This document shows, in pieces, positions 28,563 through 37,925 of a stretch of 62,810 bases of DNA (position 1 is its first letter; each line of letters opens with the position of its first letter). A program made the translations under genes and the position numbers. The notes beneath the pieces are model-generated. The model worked only from the letters and a program-made list of their open reading frames with translations. It ran no database searches and was not told the origin of the DNA. Location of the stretch: the NCBI GenBank assembly GCA_018822545.1, contig JAHJKA010000065.1:1-62810 (forward strand), given 5' to 3'. The stretch comes from Pseudomonadota bacterium. GTDB taxonomy: Bacteria; Desulfobacterota; Desulfobulbia; Desulfobulbales; SURF-16.

Positions 28563-30185
28563 ATGGCACCCTATACAAATCTCGACAAGCAACCGGCCTT
28601 TACGCAACTTCAGAGCCTGGCCACCACGGCCCCTGACCTCTCAACCCCCGACTTCTTAACCGCCCTTCGTCTCCAGGAGTACCATGCACATAGTGCCGGC
28701 TTTGACCTCTTTTTTGCCACCCAGCGCCTTGATGAAACTATCCTTGCCTCACTCCAGGAACTTGCCGACCAAAGCAAGGTCATTGAACAATTCCTGGCCC
28801 TGAAAAAGGGAGCGGTCATGAACAGGATCGAGGGTTGGGATTGCGAAAATAGAAAGGTACTGCACACTGCCTGTCGCGATATTTTTTCCAAAAATCCCCA
28901 TAACCCAGAGGCGAGCAAGCAGGCCAAAGCAGAGCTCAAAAAACTTGCCGCCTTCCTGATGGAGCTTGACCAGGGTACCCTCACCAATGACCAAGGATCT
29001 CCTTTTACCGATATGATCCAGATCGGCATCGGCGGCTCAGACCTCGGTCCACGCGCCCTCTACCACGCCATGGCAGCCTATGGCAGGGGAGGCCGTAAAA
29101 TTCATTTCATCTCCAATGTTGACCCGGATGACGGCCTGGCAATCTTAAGCCGACTTGACCTCTCCCGCACCCTGGTCAATGTCGTCTCCAAGAGCGGCAC
29201 CACCCTGGAGACTCTGACCAACGAAGAGCTGGCCAAGGCAGCTTATCTCAAAAAAGGTCTTGATCCGGCCCGCCATTTTGTGGCGGTCACCGGTCAGGGT
29301 AGCCCCATGGACGACCCCCATAAATATCTGCGCTCCTTTTATATGTTCGATTATATCGGCGGTCGCTACAGCGCCACCTCCATGGTGGGCGGCGTTATGC
29401 TCGGCTTTGCCCTGGGCGATGAAAATTTTCGTGAAATTCTGCGCGGCGCCCATGACATGGACCAGGCCGCCGAAGAACCAAATATCAGAAACAACGTGCC
29501 CCTGCTTATGGCCCTAACCGGCATCTGGAACCATAATTTCCTCGGCCATGAAACCCTGGCGGTGCTGCCCTACAGCCAGGGCCTCATCCGCTTCACCGCC
29601 CATCTCCAGCAATGCGACATGGAGAGCAACGGCAAATCCTGCAATAGACAGGGGGAATTTGTCTCCTACCAGACCGGGCCTGTACTCTGGGGGGAACCTG
29701 GCACCAACGGCCAGCACGCCTTCTACCAACTCATCCACCAGGGTACCGCCATCATTCCGGTTGAGTTTATCGGTTTCCGCACCAATCAATACGACGGCGA
29801 CATCACCATCAAGAAAACCACCAGTCAAGAAAAACTCACCGCCAATCTGCTGGCCCAATCCCTGGCCTTGGCCAGCGGCCAGCACAGCGCCAACCCCAAT
29901 CGCTTTTTTGGCGGCAACCGGCCAAACTCCATCCTCATGGCTGACCGGCTGACACCCTACAGCATGGGAGCGCTCCTTGCCCTCTATGAGGCCAAGATCG
30001 TCTTTCAGGGGTTCTTGTGGAACGTCAATTCCTTTGATCAGGAGGGGGTACAGCTTGGGAAAATTCTGGCCACCAGGTTGCTTGACCACATGGCCGCCCA
30101 GAAAGAGGATGAGAGCTATGACGGCAGCAGCACGGATGCCTTGGGCTGGGCCTTGATGAAGGCTACGGGACTAACGAAAAAATAG
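28563..30185 (+). CDS. pgi: Glucose-6-phosphate isomerase
   Basis: A 540-residue enzyme. PGI signature regions are IGIGGSDLGPRALYHAM (substrate loop), VSKSGTTLETLTNE, the MDQAAEEPN and HNFLGHETLAVLPY segment, and QGEFVSYQTGPVLWGEPGTNGQHAF. The catalytic Glu and His lie in that last region. It interconverts glucose-6-phosphate and fructose-6-phosphate. The length is standard. It stands alone, not with gap-pgk-tpiA at 40-44 kb. Confidence 0.97.
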   Translation: MAPYTNLDKQPAFTQLQSLATTAPDLSTPDFLTALRLQEYHAHSAGFDLFFATQRLDETILASLQELADQSKVIEQFLALKKGAVMNRIEGWDCENRKVLHTACRDIFSKNPHNPEASKQAKAELKKLAAFLMELDQGTLTNDQGSPFTDMIQIGIGGSDLGPRALYHAMAAYGRGGRKIHFISNVDPDDGLAILSRLDLSRTLVNVVSKSGTTLETLTNEELAKAAYLKKGLDPARHFVAVTGQGSPMDDPHKYLRSFYMFDYIGGRYSATSMVGGVMLGFALGDENFREILRGAHDMDQAAEEPNIRNNVPLLMALTGIWNHNFLGHETLAVLPYSQGLIRFTAHLQQCDMESNGKSCNRQGEFVSYQTGPVLWGEPGTNGQHAFYQLIHQGTAIIPVEFIGFRTNQYDGDITIKKTTSQEKLTANLLAQSLALASGQHSANPNRFFGGNRPNSILMADRLTPYSMGALLALYEAKIVFQGFLWNVNSFDQEGVQLGKILATRLLDHMAAQKEDESYDGSSTDALGWALMKATGLTKK

Positions 30186-30347
30186 CACCCGGCCTCGTCA
30201 AAAAAGGCGCTAGCCGAACTGATTTTCAAGCGCTGAAGGCCGAACAGGAAATGTCGAATATTGAAGTTGGATAGATGACGGGAGGGAGGGGTCTTGAGGA
30301 GTTGACAAAGAAATCAGTCCCAGATCAGCGTCAGAAATGAGACATTT

Positions 30348-30372
30348 CGGAGTCTTGCAGGCTCGCTTACCT
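30348..30372. repeat. Dispersed repeat core (GCAGGCTCGCTTACCT type), copy 1
   Basis: CGGAGTCTTGCAGGCTCGCT followed by TACCT nearly equals the sequence at 38232-38256. Flanking TCAGAAA/TTTCTGA pairs make a short inverted repeat. The surrounding 293-base gap (30186-30478) carries no other supported feature. Confidence 0.55.
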
Positions 30373-30478
30373 TTCTGAGATCAAGAAACAGGACGAGAAA
30401 AAAACGGCGCATATAAGCTATATGTGCGTATTTCTCTCGCCCTGTGACGCCGAGATCGACAAAAAAGACCCTTTCTGG

Positions 30479-30667
30479 TCAGATAGGAACCTCATCGACG
30501 ATATCCGCCGCCTCATCAATGGCATCATGGGCGGTATTACCTGCCACCGGAATAATGGAAATCACTGCCGCGCCAAGACGCATGGGCACAGTGAGAATCT
30601 TGGTAAAGAGACAGCCATTTAACAGCAGAGAAAGAACTATCAACACCAGAACTGTTTGTAACTTCAT
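30479..30667 (-). CDS. Small lipoprotein
   Basis: A 62-residue predicted lipoprotein. The signal MKLQTVLVLIVLSLLLNGC ends in a lipobox with Cys19, which would be lipidated. The mature 43 residues (FTKILTVPMRLGAAVISIIP, then AHDAIDEAADIVDEVPI) have an amphipathic character. A strong AAGGAGGAAATGTA ribosome binding site supports translation. It resembles the layout of small DUF6726-type lipoproteins. It is on the same strand as aroA but is separated from it by 55 bases. Confidence 0.7.
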   Translation of the reverse strand: MKLQTVLVLIVLSLLLNGCLFTKILTVPMRLGAAVISIIPVAGNTAHDAIDEAADIVDEVPI

Positions 30668-30722
30668 TACATTTCCTCCTTTTTTTTAAACTTGTTGCCC
30701 CCAACCTAAACCCTGAAACTTC

Positions 30723-31991
30723 CTAGTACAGCCACTCAAAGCGCTCCCAGAAATCAGGAAACGACTTCACCACACACTCCCTGTTTTTAATCTTGACCCC
30801 AGAAGTTACCAGACCGGCCACGCCAAAACACATGGCAATACGATGATCATTGTAGGTGTCGATCTCGGCCCCGTGCAAAGGACCGCTGGCATCAATACCT
30901 TCGATGATGAGGGCATCAGGCCTCTCTTCAACCTTGGCACCCATCTTGGTAAGCTCTGTGGCAACAGCATTAATTCTATCACATTCCTTGATGCGCAGAT
31001 GCGCAATATTTCTTATCACGGTCCGGCCCTTGGCATGGGCGGCAACAATGGCCAGGGTGGGCGCCACATCCGGGCAATCACCCATGTCCACCTCAACCCC
31101 GCGCAGCTCCTTCGGGCCAACAACGGTAATACCGTCATCATAGTCAATGGAACACCCCATCTTGGCAAGCATCTCCACCAGGGCGGTGTCACCCTGCAGG
31201 GAGGGACTGGGTACGTTTTTGACTCGAATCCTGCCGCCGGTAAGAGCGGCGGCTGCGAAAAAATAGGAGGCGCTGGAGGCATCACCCTCCACCTGATAGG
31301 TGGTGGGCCGATAGGCGCCAGGGCTGATTTCAAAATGGTTGAGTTCAGAGTTGGCCGTTAGCTCAGCACCAAAGGCCCGCATGACTGCCAGGGTCATGGT
31401 GACATAGGGCTTGGATGGAACCTCACCCATGACCTTGAGTACCGCCTTTTTTCTGGCATAGGGGGCAACAAGCAAAAGAGAGGAAAGATATTGGCTGGAT
31501 TTACCCTCAGGCAAGATGGTCTCACCACCCGCGATACCGCTGGCGTTAATGGCCAGAGGCGGACAACCGGTGCCTTTGATGGACTTGATATCCACTCCCC
31601 AGCCGGCCAGGGCCTTCATCAGCGGATCAATGGGGCGCTCCTCCATCCGTTTCTCACCAGCAATGGTGAAAGCGCCCTGACCTAAGCCCACAAAAGAGGT
31701 GAGAAAGCGGGTGGCGGTGCCGTTATTACCGAGGAATATCTCCGTGGCCGGGGTGGTAATTCTGCCGCCTGTCCCCTTCACCGTCCACAACTCCTCACCC
31801 TGAACAACCTCAATACCCATGGCTTGCAGAGCGGCGGAGGTATAGGCCGTGTCCTCGCTGGCCAAAGGGCCGACCAGAGTGGAGTCGCCCTGGGCCAGGG
31901 CGGCGGCGATCAAGGCACGCTGGGTTATGGACTTGGAACCCGGCACCGCAATGTCGGCATCAACTTTTGTCAGGGGTTTTATTTCATGCAT
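30723..31991 (-). CDS. aroA: 3-phosphoshikimate 1-carboxyvinyltransferase (EPSP synthase)
   Basis: A 422-residue EPSP synthase. The motifs are VPGSKSITQRALIAAALA, LGNNGTATRFLTS (LxxGNAGT-like) and LRIKECDRINAVATEL, plus GAEIDTYNDHRIAMCFGVAG near the end. It adds enolpyruvate to shikimate-3-phosphate in the aromatic amino-acid pathway. The longer frame upstream overlaps aroE in another reading frame and was rejected; MHEIKPLTKVDADI is the family start. It follows aroE after 52 bases. Confidence 0.96.
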   Translation of the reverse strand: MHEIKPLTKVDADIAVPGSKSITQRALIAAALAQGDSTLVGPLASEDTAYTSAALQAMGIEVVQGEELWTVKGTGGRITTPATEIFLGNNGTATRFLTSFVGLGQGAFTIAGEKRMEERPIDPLMKALAGWGVDIKSIKGTGCPPLAINASGIAGGETILPEGKSSQYLSSLLLVAPYARKKAVLKVMGEVPSKPYVTMTLAVMRAFGAELTANSELNHFEISPGAYRPTTYQVEGDASSASYFFAAAALTGGRIRVKNVPSPSLQGDTALVEMLAKMGCSIDYDDGITVVGPKELRGVEVDMGDCPDVAPTLAIVAAHAKGRTVIRNIAHLRIKECDRINAVATELTKMGAKVEERPDALIIEGIDASGPLHGAEIDTYNDHRIAMCFGVAGLVTSGVKIKNRECVVKSFPDFWERFEWLY

Positions 31992-32043
31992 AGTACAATT
32001 ATGGGATAGTTTAATTAACAAAGATGGCAAACAAAAGGTTTTC

Positions 32044-32859
32044 TTACAGACCCAAAGCCGCCATAAGTTCACGCGCCATGACATCAACGGGCGCAGGCTG
32101 GCCGGTCCATAGTTCAAATTGGGCAGCACCCTGGTGCAGGAGCATTTGCACACCATTAATGGTGAGGCAACCCGCCTCTTTTGCCTCAACAAGCATCCGA
32201 GTTTCCAGGGGGGCGTAGACAATATCCATCACCACTGCAAAATCACCAATCTTGTCCGCAGGCACCAAGCTCACATCTGCCATTTTGGCCATGCCCACCG
32301 AGGTGGCGTTGACCACGGCATCAGCGCCGAGATGCGGGATGTCAGCCAGGGGATGCCACGGACAGTCGAGCTGTTTGGCCAGCGCCTTGCCGGACTCCGG
32401 AGTGCGACTGGCAATAATCAGCCTGGCCCCGGCCTCAAGGAGACCAAAGCCAATGGCCCGCGCCGAGCCACCGGCCCCCAACAGGAGAACCGCAGCGCCG
32501 GCAAGATTCATTTTGGCGGACAAGGCCCGGTTGGCACCCAACCAGTCAGTATTATAACCCTTTACCCTGCCCGCGCTCACAACCAGGGTGTTGACGGCAC
32601 CGATCCTCTCAGCCACCGGGTCAATCTCATCAAGATGGGCAATAACCGCCTGTTTATGAGGGATGGTGACGCTGACCCCCCGCACACCAAGGGCCTTAAA
32701 GCCACTGATAGCGCCCGCCACATCTTTCACCGGAAAAGGAACATAAACGCCGTTTATACCGCTGGTGGCAAAGGCGGCATTGTGCATGACCGGGCTCAGG
32801 CTATGACTGACCGGATTGCCCATAATGCCATGGACAATTGTTGCACCGTTTATCTTCAT
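32044..32859 (-). CDS. aroE: Shikimate dehydrogenase
   Basis: A 271-residue enzyme. IMGNPVSHSLSPVMHN binds shikimate, VTIPHK has the catalytic Lys, NTDWLGANRAL has the catalytic Asp, and LLLGAGGSARAI is the NADP-binding loop. It reduces 3-dehydroshikimate to shikimate. The ATG overlaps the aroD stop (ATGA), so the two are coupled. The order aroD-aroE-aroA follows pathway order. Confidence 0.96.
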   Translation of the reverse strand: MKINGATIVHGIMGNPVSHSLSPVMHNAAFATSGINGVYVPFPVKDVAGAISGFKALGVRGVSVTIPHKQAVIAHLDEIDPVAERIGAVNTLVVSAGRVKGYNTDWLGANRALSAKMNLAGAAVLLLGAGGSARAIGFGLLEAGARLIIASRTPESGKALAKQLDCPWHPLADIPHLGADAVVNATSVGMAKMADVSLVPADKIGDFAVVMDIVYAPLETRMLVEAKEAGCLTINGVQMLLHQGAAQFELWTGQPAPVDVMARELMAALGL

Positions 32860-33554
32860 CGGACAAGCTCCTGGATGGTGCGCAGATCATCCACACTGAG
32901 CTGGCCAGGGGCAGTACAGCTCTGCCGGTCGGCAGCCGCGTAGGTAAGGATACCACCAAGCTCCAGGGTGGCAGCCCGGCTGATCTTACCGGCCTGGCCC
33001 ATGCAAAACGCCGCCAGGGGGAAATTCTCTGCGGCAGCCAAAAGCTGGAGACCAAGGACGCGCAGGCTGTCTGTATGATCATGGGCCATGGTAACTATCT
33101 TGCCGATATCAGCACCACTTTGCCGTTGGCGATTGAAAATATCAACAAGCACCTCGTCGGCGGGAGTCTCCGTAAAATTATGCCAGGAGACAATGACCTT
33201 GGTCTGCGCCAAGGCAGCTGCGGCAATGATCTGGCCACGACTCTCCGCCGGAGCAAGTAACTCGATGTCCACATAGGCAGCGCCGCAGGCAATAGCCTCG
33301 GTAAGCAGGGCAATGCGCTCTTCCTCAGTCCCCTGCCAATGACCGCCCTCCCACTGGGGACGGTTGGTGAAAAGCAGCGGAACCTTCAGACCTTCCACAA
33401 AGGGCTGAACCACGGGCGCATCAAGCAGATCTAGACGAATCTCAATAACGTCCACCCGGTCTTCGAGCCGATGCGCTACAGCAAGGGCCCCGGCCAGACT
33501 GGGTTCGGCAATGGAGAGACATATATTTTTCTGGCAGCGCTGGGCGGTATCCAT
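32856..33554 (-). CDS. aroD: 3-dehydroquinate dehydratase, type I
   Basis: A 232-residue type I enzyme. VDVIEIRLDLLD contains the conserved EIRxD, YVDIEL carries an active-site acid, IVSWHNF and MAHDHTDSLRVL follow, and MGQAGKISR has the conserved MG..G..SR end. The Schiff-base lysine is expected in the central VIVSWHNFTETPADE/IGKIV segment. It dehydrates 3-dehydroquinate by a Schiff-base mechanism. The gene heads the aroD-aroE-aroA operon. Confidence 0.92.
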   Translation of the reverse strand: MDTAQRCQKNICLSIAEPSLAGALAVAHRLEDRVDVIEIRLDLLDAPVVQPFVEGLKVPLLFTNRPQWEGGHWQGTEEERIALLTEAIACGAAYVDIELLAPAESRGQIIAAAALAQTKVIVSWHNFTETPADEVLVDIFNRQRQSGADIGKIVTMAHDHTDSLRVLGLQLLAAAENFPLAAFCMGQAGKISRAATLELGGILTYAAADRQSCTAPGQLSVDDLRTIQELVR

Positions 33555-33705
33555 TATTATTCTCTTGTTTCCTGCCTCATTTTATAGGCATTAATTGAAG
33601 ATAAGAGGAAGAAATCTTTCTATTCCATCAAAGCCTGAAAGTCAATATTGGTGCCGCAAAGGCCGATTAACAGACCATAACTGCAACTCTAAAAAAAACC
33701 TGACC

Positions 33706-34269
33706 ATGCCCAGACTCTTTATTGCCATTGACCTGCCTATCGAAATAAAAAAAGCCATCCGCGGCCTCTGCTCTGGACTGCCCGGAGCGCGTTGGACTCC
33801 AGATGACCAGCTCCATCTCACCCTGCGCTTTCTCGGCGAGGTGGAGCACTCCCTGTTTGCCGAGCTCTACAGCCGCCTTGATGAGATACGTGGCGAGGCT
33901 TTCCCTCTTCATCTTACAGGCCTGGGCGTTTTTCCAAATGCCACCGCGCCCCGTGTCCTCTGGGTAGGGCTCGACAAAAGTGATCCCCTTGTGGAGCTGC
34001 GCACGAGGGTGGACAGTGTTGTCCGTGACCTCGACATCCCCCTTGAAAAGAAAAAATTCTCCCCCCATATCACCATTGCCAGACTGGACAAGACACCGGG
34101 GCCAAGGCTCGGCACCTATCTGGCAGCCAACAATCTCTTTAGGCCTCCACCCTTCCAGGTCGACTCCTTTAGCCTCTACTCAAGCATTCTGCGTCTCGAC
34201 GGCGCCATGCACACCTGTGAGGCGGAATACTTTCTGGACAAGGCCAATTCCCCTTCAGTGCATCCTTGA
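33706..34269 (+). CDS. thpR: RNA 2',3'-cyclic phosphodiesterase (LigT/ThpR)
   Basis: A 187-residue 2H phosphoesterase with both HxTx motifs, LHLTLRFLGEVE and PHITIARLDK, and the family start MPRLFIAIDLPIEIKKAI. The enzyme opens 2',3'-cyclic phosphates and can ligate tRNA halves in vitro. The ATG at 33706 was chosen since the longer frame has an unconserved leader. Its 3' end overlaps the convergent ispDF by 15 bases. Confidence 0.92.
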   Translation: MPRLFIAIDLPIEIKKAIRGLCSGLPGARWTPDDQLHLTLRFLGEVEHSLFAELYSRLDEIRGEAFPLHLTGLGVFPNATAPRVLWVGLDKSDPLVELRTRVDSVVRDLDIPLEKKKFSPHITIARLDKTPGPRLGTYLAANNLFRPPPFQVDSFSLYSSILRLDGAMHTCEAEYFLDKANSPSVHP

Positions 34270-35463
34270 GGAAACTCGTGTTCCAGCAATCATAAGCACC
34301 ACAGCATGGGCGGCAATGCCCTCGCCGCGCCCGGCAAAACCCATCTTCTCAGTGGTGGTGCCTTTGAGGTTGATCAAATCACCTTTCACCTGACAGATGG
34401 TGCAGAGATTTTCCTTCATCGCCGACCAGTGGGGGGCAAGTTTGGGTCGCTGGGCAATAACGGTGACATCGGCATTCCCCAACCGATACCCCTTTTCGCT
34501 GGCCAGCTGCATAACATGCTGCAGGAGACGCAAAGATGAGATGCCTTTATAGGCGGAATCGGAATCGGGAAAATGCTGGCCAATATCCCCAAGACCAAGG
34601 GCGCCGAGGATAGCGTCGCACAGGGCATGGGTGAGAACATCAGCATCGGAATGACCCAGAAGACCACGTTCGTGGTCAATCTTTACGCCACCTAAAACCA
34701 GATCGCGCCCCGCAACCAAGGTATGGGCATCATAGCCGTGTCCAATGCGCTCTCTTGTCTTATGCGTATCCATATAATCTGTCCCCTTGTCTGTTTGGAG
34801 AAGGGCCGCGGCTATGTGGAGATCCTCAGGCCGGGTTATCTTGATATTACGTTCTGATCCTTCCACCACCACCATTTTTTCGCCAATGGCCTCAAGGAAG
34901 GCGGCTTCATCCGTGCCGATGAAGTCGCGGCCCACCTCAGCCATGGCCCGACGCAGAACAGCAGCCCGCATCACCTGTGGGGTTTGGGCCTGCCAGAGGG
35001 AACTGCGATCAATAGTGGTCCGAATAACGCCGCTGGCCTCAACAGCCTTCAGGGTGTCCTTAACGGCAATGGCAGCCATGGCCGCACCATTCTCGTGAGC
35101 GACCACGAGACAGCGCCTGATAAGCTCCGGGGTCACCAAAGGTCGGGCGCCATCGTGAACCACGACAAATTCGGTCTCCGCAGGCACTACAGCAAGACCG
35201 TTTGCCACCGAATCCTGCCGCAACCTGCCCCCGGCAATGACCTGCGTCACCTTGGCCAGGCCATAGTGGCCAACCAACTCCTCTGTGGCCTGAACATGCT
35301 CCTTGGGTACCACGACAATAACCCCGTCAATCTCTGGAACGAGCTCAAAAGCCCGCAGGGTATGGACGAGGATGGGAATACCCAAAAGGTCATAATACTG
35401 CTTGGGCATATCAAGACCCATTCGGCTGCCAACCCCGCCGGCCGGAATGATCGCGATGTTCAT
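34255..35463 (-). CDS. ispDF: Bifunctional IspD/IspF isoprenoid biosynthesis enzyme
   Basis: A 402-residue fusion. Residues 1-230 are IspD: IAIIPAGGVGSRMGLDMPKQ, VVHDGARPLV, QTPQVMRAAVLRRA and KITRPEDLHIA. Residues 240-402 are IspF: RIGHGYDAHTLVAGRDLVLG, LGHSDADVLTHALCDAILGA and FPDSDSAYKG, with the zinc ligands in GYDAH. It performs the cytidylyl transfer and cyclisation steps of the MEP pathway. The ATG at 35463 begins the IspD consensus; an upstream frame runs through a repeat element and was rejected. Confidence 0.95.
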   Translation of the reverse strand: MNIAIIPAGGVGSRMGLDMPKQYYDLLGIPILVHTLRAFELVPEIDGVIVVVPKEHVQATEELVGHYGLAKVTQVIAGGRLRQDSVANGLAVVPAETEFVVVHDGARPLVTPELIRRCLVVAHENGAAMAAIAVKDTLKAVEASGVIRTTIDRSSLWQAQTPQVMRAAVLRRAMAEVGRDFIGTDEAAFLEAIGEKMVVVEGSERNIKITRPEDLHIAAALLQTDKGTDYMDTHKTRERIGHGYDAHTLVAGRDLVLGGVKIDHERGLLGHSDADVLTHALCDAILGALGLGDIGQHFPDSDSAYKGISSLRLLQHVMQLASEKGYRLGNADVTVIAQRPKLAPHWSAMKENLCTICQVKGDLINLKGTTTEKMGFAGRGEGIAAHAVVLMIAGTRVSSRMH

Positions 35464-35513
35464 CTTGAAGGTTCTCCGCTCTTGATAACTGTCTATAAAT
35501 AAACACCGTTCAA

Positions 35514-35572
35514 AACACAAAGGCACAAAGACACCAAGGGAAAAACCTCTGTGCCTTTGTGCCTTTGTGTTA
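35514..35572. repeat. REP-like palindromic repeat, copy 2
   Basis: AACACAAAGGCACAAAG (35514-35530) pairs with CTTTGTGCCTTTGTGTT (35556-35572), a 17-base perfect inverted repeat, with the central CCTCTGTG shared with the copy at 24955. It lies between rnpB and ispDF, and would fold in the RNA leader of ispDF. Confidence 0.75.
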
Positions 35573-35599
35573 AACAACTGCCTTCCGGCAGCACGAAAA

Positions 35600-35950
35600 A
35601 AAGTGGGCTATAAGCCGAATTCTGTATCTGCCCAAAGGCAGACCATGATCATTTCTCTAAGAATGTCGGTCGCCCGACATCTCAAGCAACCTACCCGAAG
35701 GCACGGGCGGGCAGCCCTTAACGCCTTCCTATTTGGTCTTGCTCCGGGTGGGGTTTACCCTGCCCCTGAATGTCACCACCAGGGCGGTGAGCTCTTACCT
35801 CACCTTTTCACCCTTACCCCCGAAGGGGCGGTATCTTTTCTGTGGCACTTTCCCAAGGTCACCCCTGGTTCATGTTATGAACCACCCTGCCCTGCGGAGT
35901 TCGGACTTTCCTCTGGCCGTTCAAGACGACCAGCGATCATGCACCCACTT
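35600..35950 (-). ncRNA. rnpB: RNase P RNA, class A
   Basis: Read on the minus strand, the 5' part has GAGGAAAGTCCGAACTCCGC (the conserved CR-I segment), the middle has the AAGGGTGAAAAGGTGAGGTA element, GAGCAAGACCAAATAGGAAG and the GGTAGGTTGCTTGAG (CR-IV/V) motif, and the 3' end has ACAGAATTCGGCTTATAG. The P1 helix forms from AAGTGGG (5' end) and GCCCACTT (3' end), followed by a U tract that would terminate transcription. The boundaries are approximate to a few bases. The RNA is the catalytic part of RNase P, which trims tRNA 5' ends. Confidence 0.95.
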
Positions 35951-36162
35951 AAAACTCTTTTATTCTTAGGAGAAAAATATCCTCCCATATTCCTATCAGT
36001 CTGTAAAAAAACGTAGCGAGCTGCGGAAAGACAAGGTGCTGTGAAACGAATGCCCTTGGGGCGAAAAACGCGGCGCAAAAGCACAGCTTACGTAAGTAAG
36101 TGAGCATTTTAAGCCGAGTTTTGACGCAGTATCAGCGAGCGCAGTAGTTTTTCAACGTCGGC

Positions 36163-36879
36163 CTATTCCTCGTCCGCTGGCTTATGATACATCATGCGCT
36201 GACAGGTAGGGCAGCTGAGAAGCTGGTCGCCGCGCAGGACATCATTAAACTGCTGGGCAGGAATATTCATGAAACAACCCTGGCAGACACCATTTGTTAC
36301 ACCAACAATAGCCATACCGTTGCGCCGTTCACGAAGCTGCTCATATCGTTTATAAATGGTACCGACCACCTTTCCTGCTTTCTCGGAGCGAGCCTTGTCG
36401 ATTTCAGCCTTCTTCTGTTCAAGCTCTTTGGCCAGAGCTGCAACCTTGTTTTTTTCCTTCGCCAGAAGAGCCTCTTCCGCATCAGAGGTGTTGTTCAACT
36501 CCTGGATCTTGGCAACCATGGCCTCGCCAATTTCAGTATAGCGGACAATTTCCTCTTCCCGACGCTTATTCTCTGACTTGGTACCTTCAATCTCTTTCAA
36601 AAGTGATTGATACTCGCGGTTGGTCTGGACGTTCATCAACTTGGTCTGACGATCCTTAAGTCGAACAATCTCGTCCTCAAGCTCCGTCTCAACATCACTT
36701 TTTTCTTTTTCAACAACCTCTAACCGTTCGCCAAGATCAACAGCCTCTGCCCGGCGGGCGTCGATAACAGCCTGACGGCCGTCAAGATCACCATATCCCT
36801 GAGCAATTTCTTCATCAAGCTTACGGATACGTAGATCAATGTCCTGCAACTCCAGCAGATTCCCTAACTCTTTCTTCAC
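36163..36879 (-). CDS. Coiled-coil protein with C4 zinc ribbon (CT398-like)
   Basis: A 238-residue protein. Residues 1-180 are an almost continuous helical coiled coil. The C-terminal end has GVCQGCFMNIPAQ and LLSCPTCQRMMYH, two CxxC pairs that form a zinc ribbon. Family members occur beside rnpB and Nif3-family genes in many Desulfobacterota and related groups. Function is not established; a nucleic-acid adaptor role has been proposed for the family. The start is well supported by MKKELGNLLELQDIDLRIRK. Confidence 0.9.
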   Translation of the reverse strand: MKKELGNLLELQDIDLRIRKLDEEIAQGYGDLDGRQAVIDARRAEAVDLGERLEVVEKEKSDVETELEDEIVRLKDRQTKLMNVQTNREYQSLLKEIEGTKSENKRREEEIVRYTEIGEAMVAKIQELNNTSDAEEALLAKEKNKVAALAKELEQKKAEIDKARSEKAGKVVGTIYKRYEQLRERRNGMAIVGVTNGVCQGCFMNIPAQQFNDVLRGDQLLSCPTCQRMMYHKPADEE

Positions 36880-36942
36880 TATCTTTTCCTCACTGTTAAA
36901 GGCCGATTATCTGACTCTTTTATTGTTATGGTTACAAAAGTC

Positions 36943-37755
36943 TTATAGGTAATTAGTAAAAATATGCAACGGCCTGTGCTGGGTCGCCGTAGCCCTGACA
37001 GGCACGGTCTCGCCGCAAAAGGCCGAAATTTTTTCAAACAAAATGGGCACCACCACGTTTTCAGTGGCATAATGCCCGCAATCAATGAGGCAAAACCCTG
37101 CATCTTCAGCCCAGCGGGCCTGACTATGCTTCACCTCGGAAGTAATGAGTACCTGGGCGCCACCATCCTGGGCCTGGGGACCAAATTCTCCACAACTGCC
37201 GCCGCAGACAGCCACTCTGCTGATCTCTTCAGGAAGATTACCCGCCACCAGAATATCAGGCTGCCCTAAAGAATCACGCAGATGCTGCAAAAATTGTGGT
37301 CCAGCAATGACCTTCTTCAACATGCCAATCCTGCCAAAACCGCAGCTGGTCGCACAGTCGCGAGGAATCAGTGGTGCTGTCTCCAATATGCCTATCTTAG
37401 TTGCCAGGGCATCGTTTACCCCGTCAGGCACCACATCGAGATTGCTGTGACAGGCGATGACATTCAGATCGTCAAGCAGAGCCTGGCGCAGGAGGCGGCC
37501 CTGGACGGTGTTGGTGATAATGTGCTTGAGGGGATGAAAGAGCAGAGGATGATGAGTGATAAGGGTATTACAGCCGGAAGCTTTGGCTTCGGCAAAAACT
37601 TCGAAAGAGGGATCCAGAGAGATCAAAACACCGCTCACGGCAGCATCAGGATTTCCCACCATGAGTCCGACATTATCCCAGCTTTCAGCCAAAGAAAAAG
37701 GGGCGTAACCATCCAGAAAGTCAAGGAGGCCATGGACTGTAAGACTTTCAGTCAC
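36943..37755 (-). CDS. Nif3-like dinuclear metal-centre protein
   Basis: A 270-residue Nif3/YbgI-family protein. SWDNVGLMVGNPDA, LITHHPLLFHPL (metal-binding His pair), ACHSNLDVVPDGVNDALA and ITSEVKHSQARWAEDAG plus LIDCGHYATE are conserved. Bacterial members form toroidal hexamers with two metals per site; GTP cyclohydrolase-type activity has been reported for some. The GTG at 37755 follows GGAGGA, so an upstream ATG that runs through the terminator was rejected. It is coexpressed, by position, with the zinc-ribbon gene. Confidence 0.92.
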   Translation of the reverse strand: MTESLTVHGLLDFLDGYAPFSLAESWDNVGLMVGNPDAAVSGVLISLDPSFEVFAEAKASGCNTLITHHPLLFHPLKHIITNTVQGRLLRQALLDDLNVIACHSNLDVVPDGVNDALATKIGILETAPLIPRDCATSCGFGRIGMLKKVIAGPQFLQHLRDSLGQPDILVAGNLPEEISRVAVCGGSCGEFGPQAQDGGAQVLITSEVKHSQARWAEDAGFCLIDCGHYATENVVVPILFEKISAFCGETVPVRATATQHRPLHIFTNYL

Positions 37756-37779
37756 GCTGTTCCTCCATGGCCCATAAAA

Positions 37780-37810
37780 AAAGGTGCAACCCTTGCGAGG
37801 TTGCACCTTT
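37780..37810 (-). terminator. Intrinsic terminator after the CAT tRNA
   Basis: On the minus strand AAAGGTGCAACC pairs with GGTTGCACCTTT, a perfect 12-bp stem around TCGCAAG, followed by a run of T. It ends the tRNA transcript before the Nif3-family gene. Confidence 0.92.
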
Positions 37811-37925
37811 AGTCTTACACCGACGGTAAAACCTGTGTCGGATATTTTCTATTTTAAACCAGTAAGTTAGGGATGCTGCCCAATCTGCCAATTATATTCC
37901 TGCGCGTATATTTCTTGCAAAAAGG

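Noticed and set aside
31992..32222. 77-residue N-terminal extension of aroA
   Set aside because: It overlaps the end of aroE in another frame and has no similarity to EPSP synthase.
35464..35577. 38-residue N-terminal extension of ispDF
   Set aside because: It is the translation of a palindromic repeat; the IspD consensus starts at 35463.
35567..36016. Open frame on the plus strand over the RNase P RNA
   Set aside because: The DNA is fully explained by rnpB on the minus strand; the frame has no ribosome binding site.
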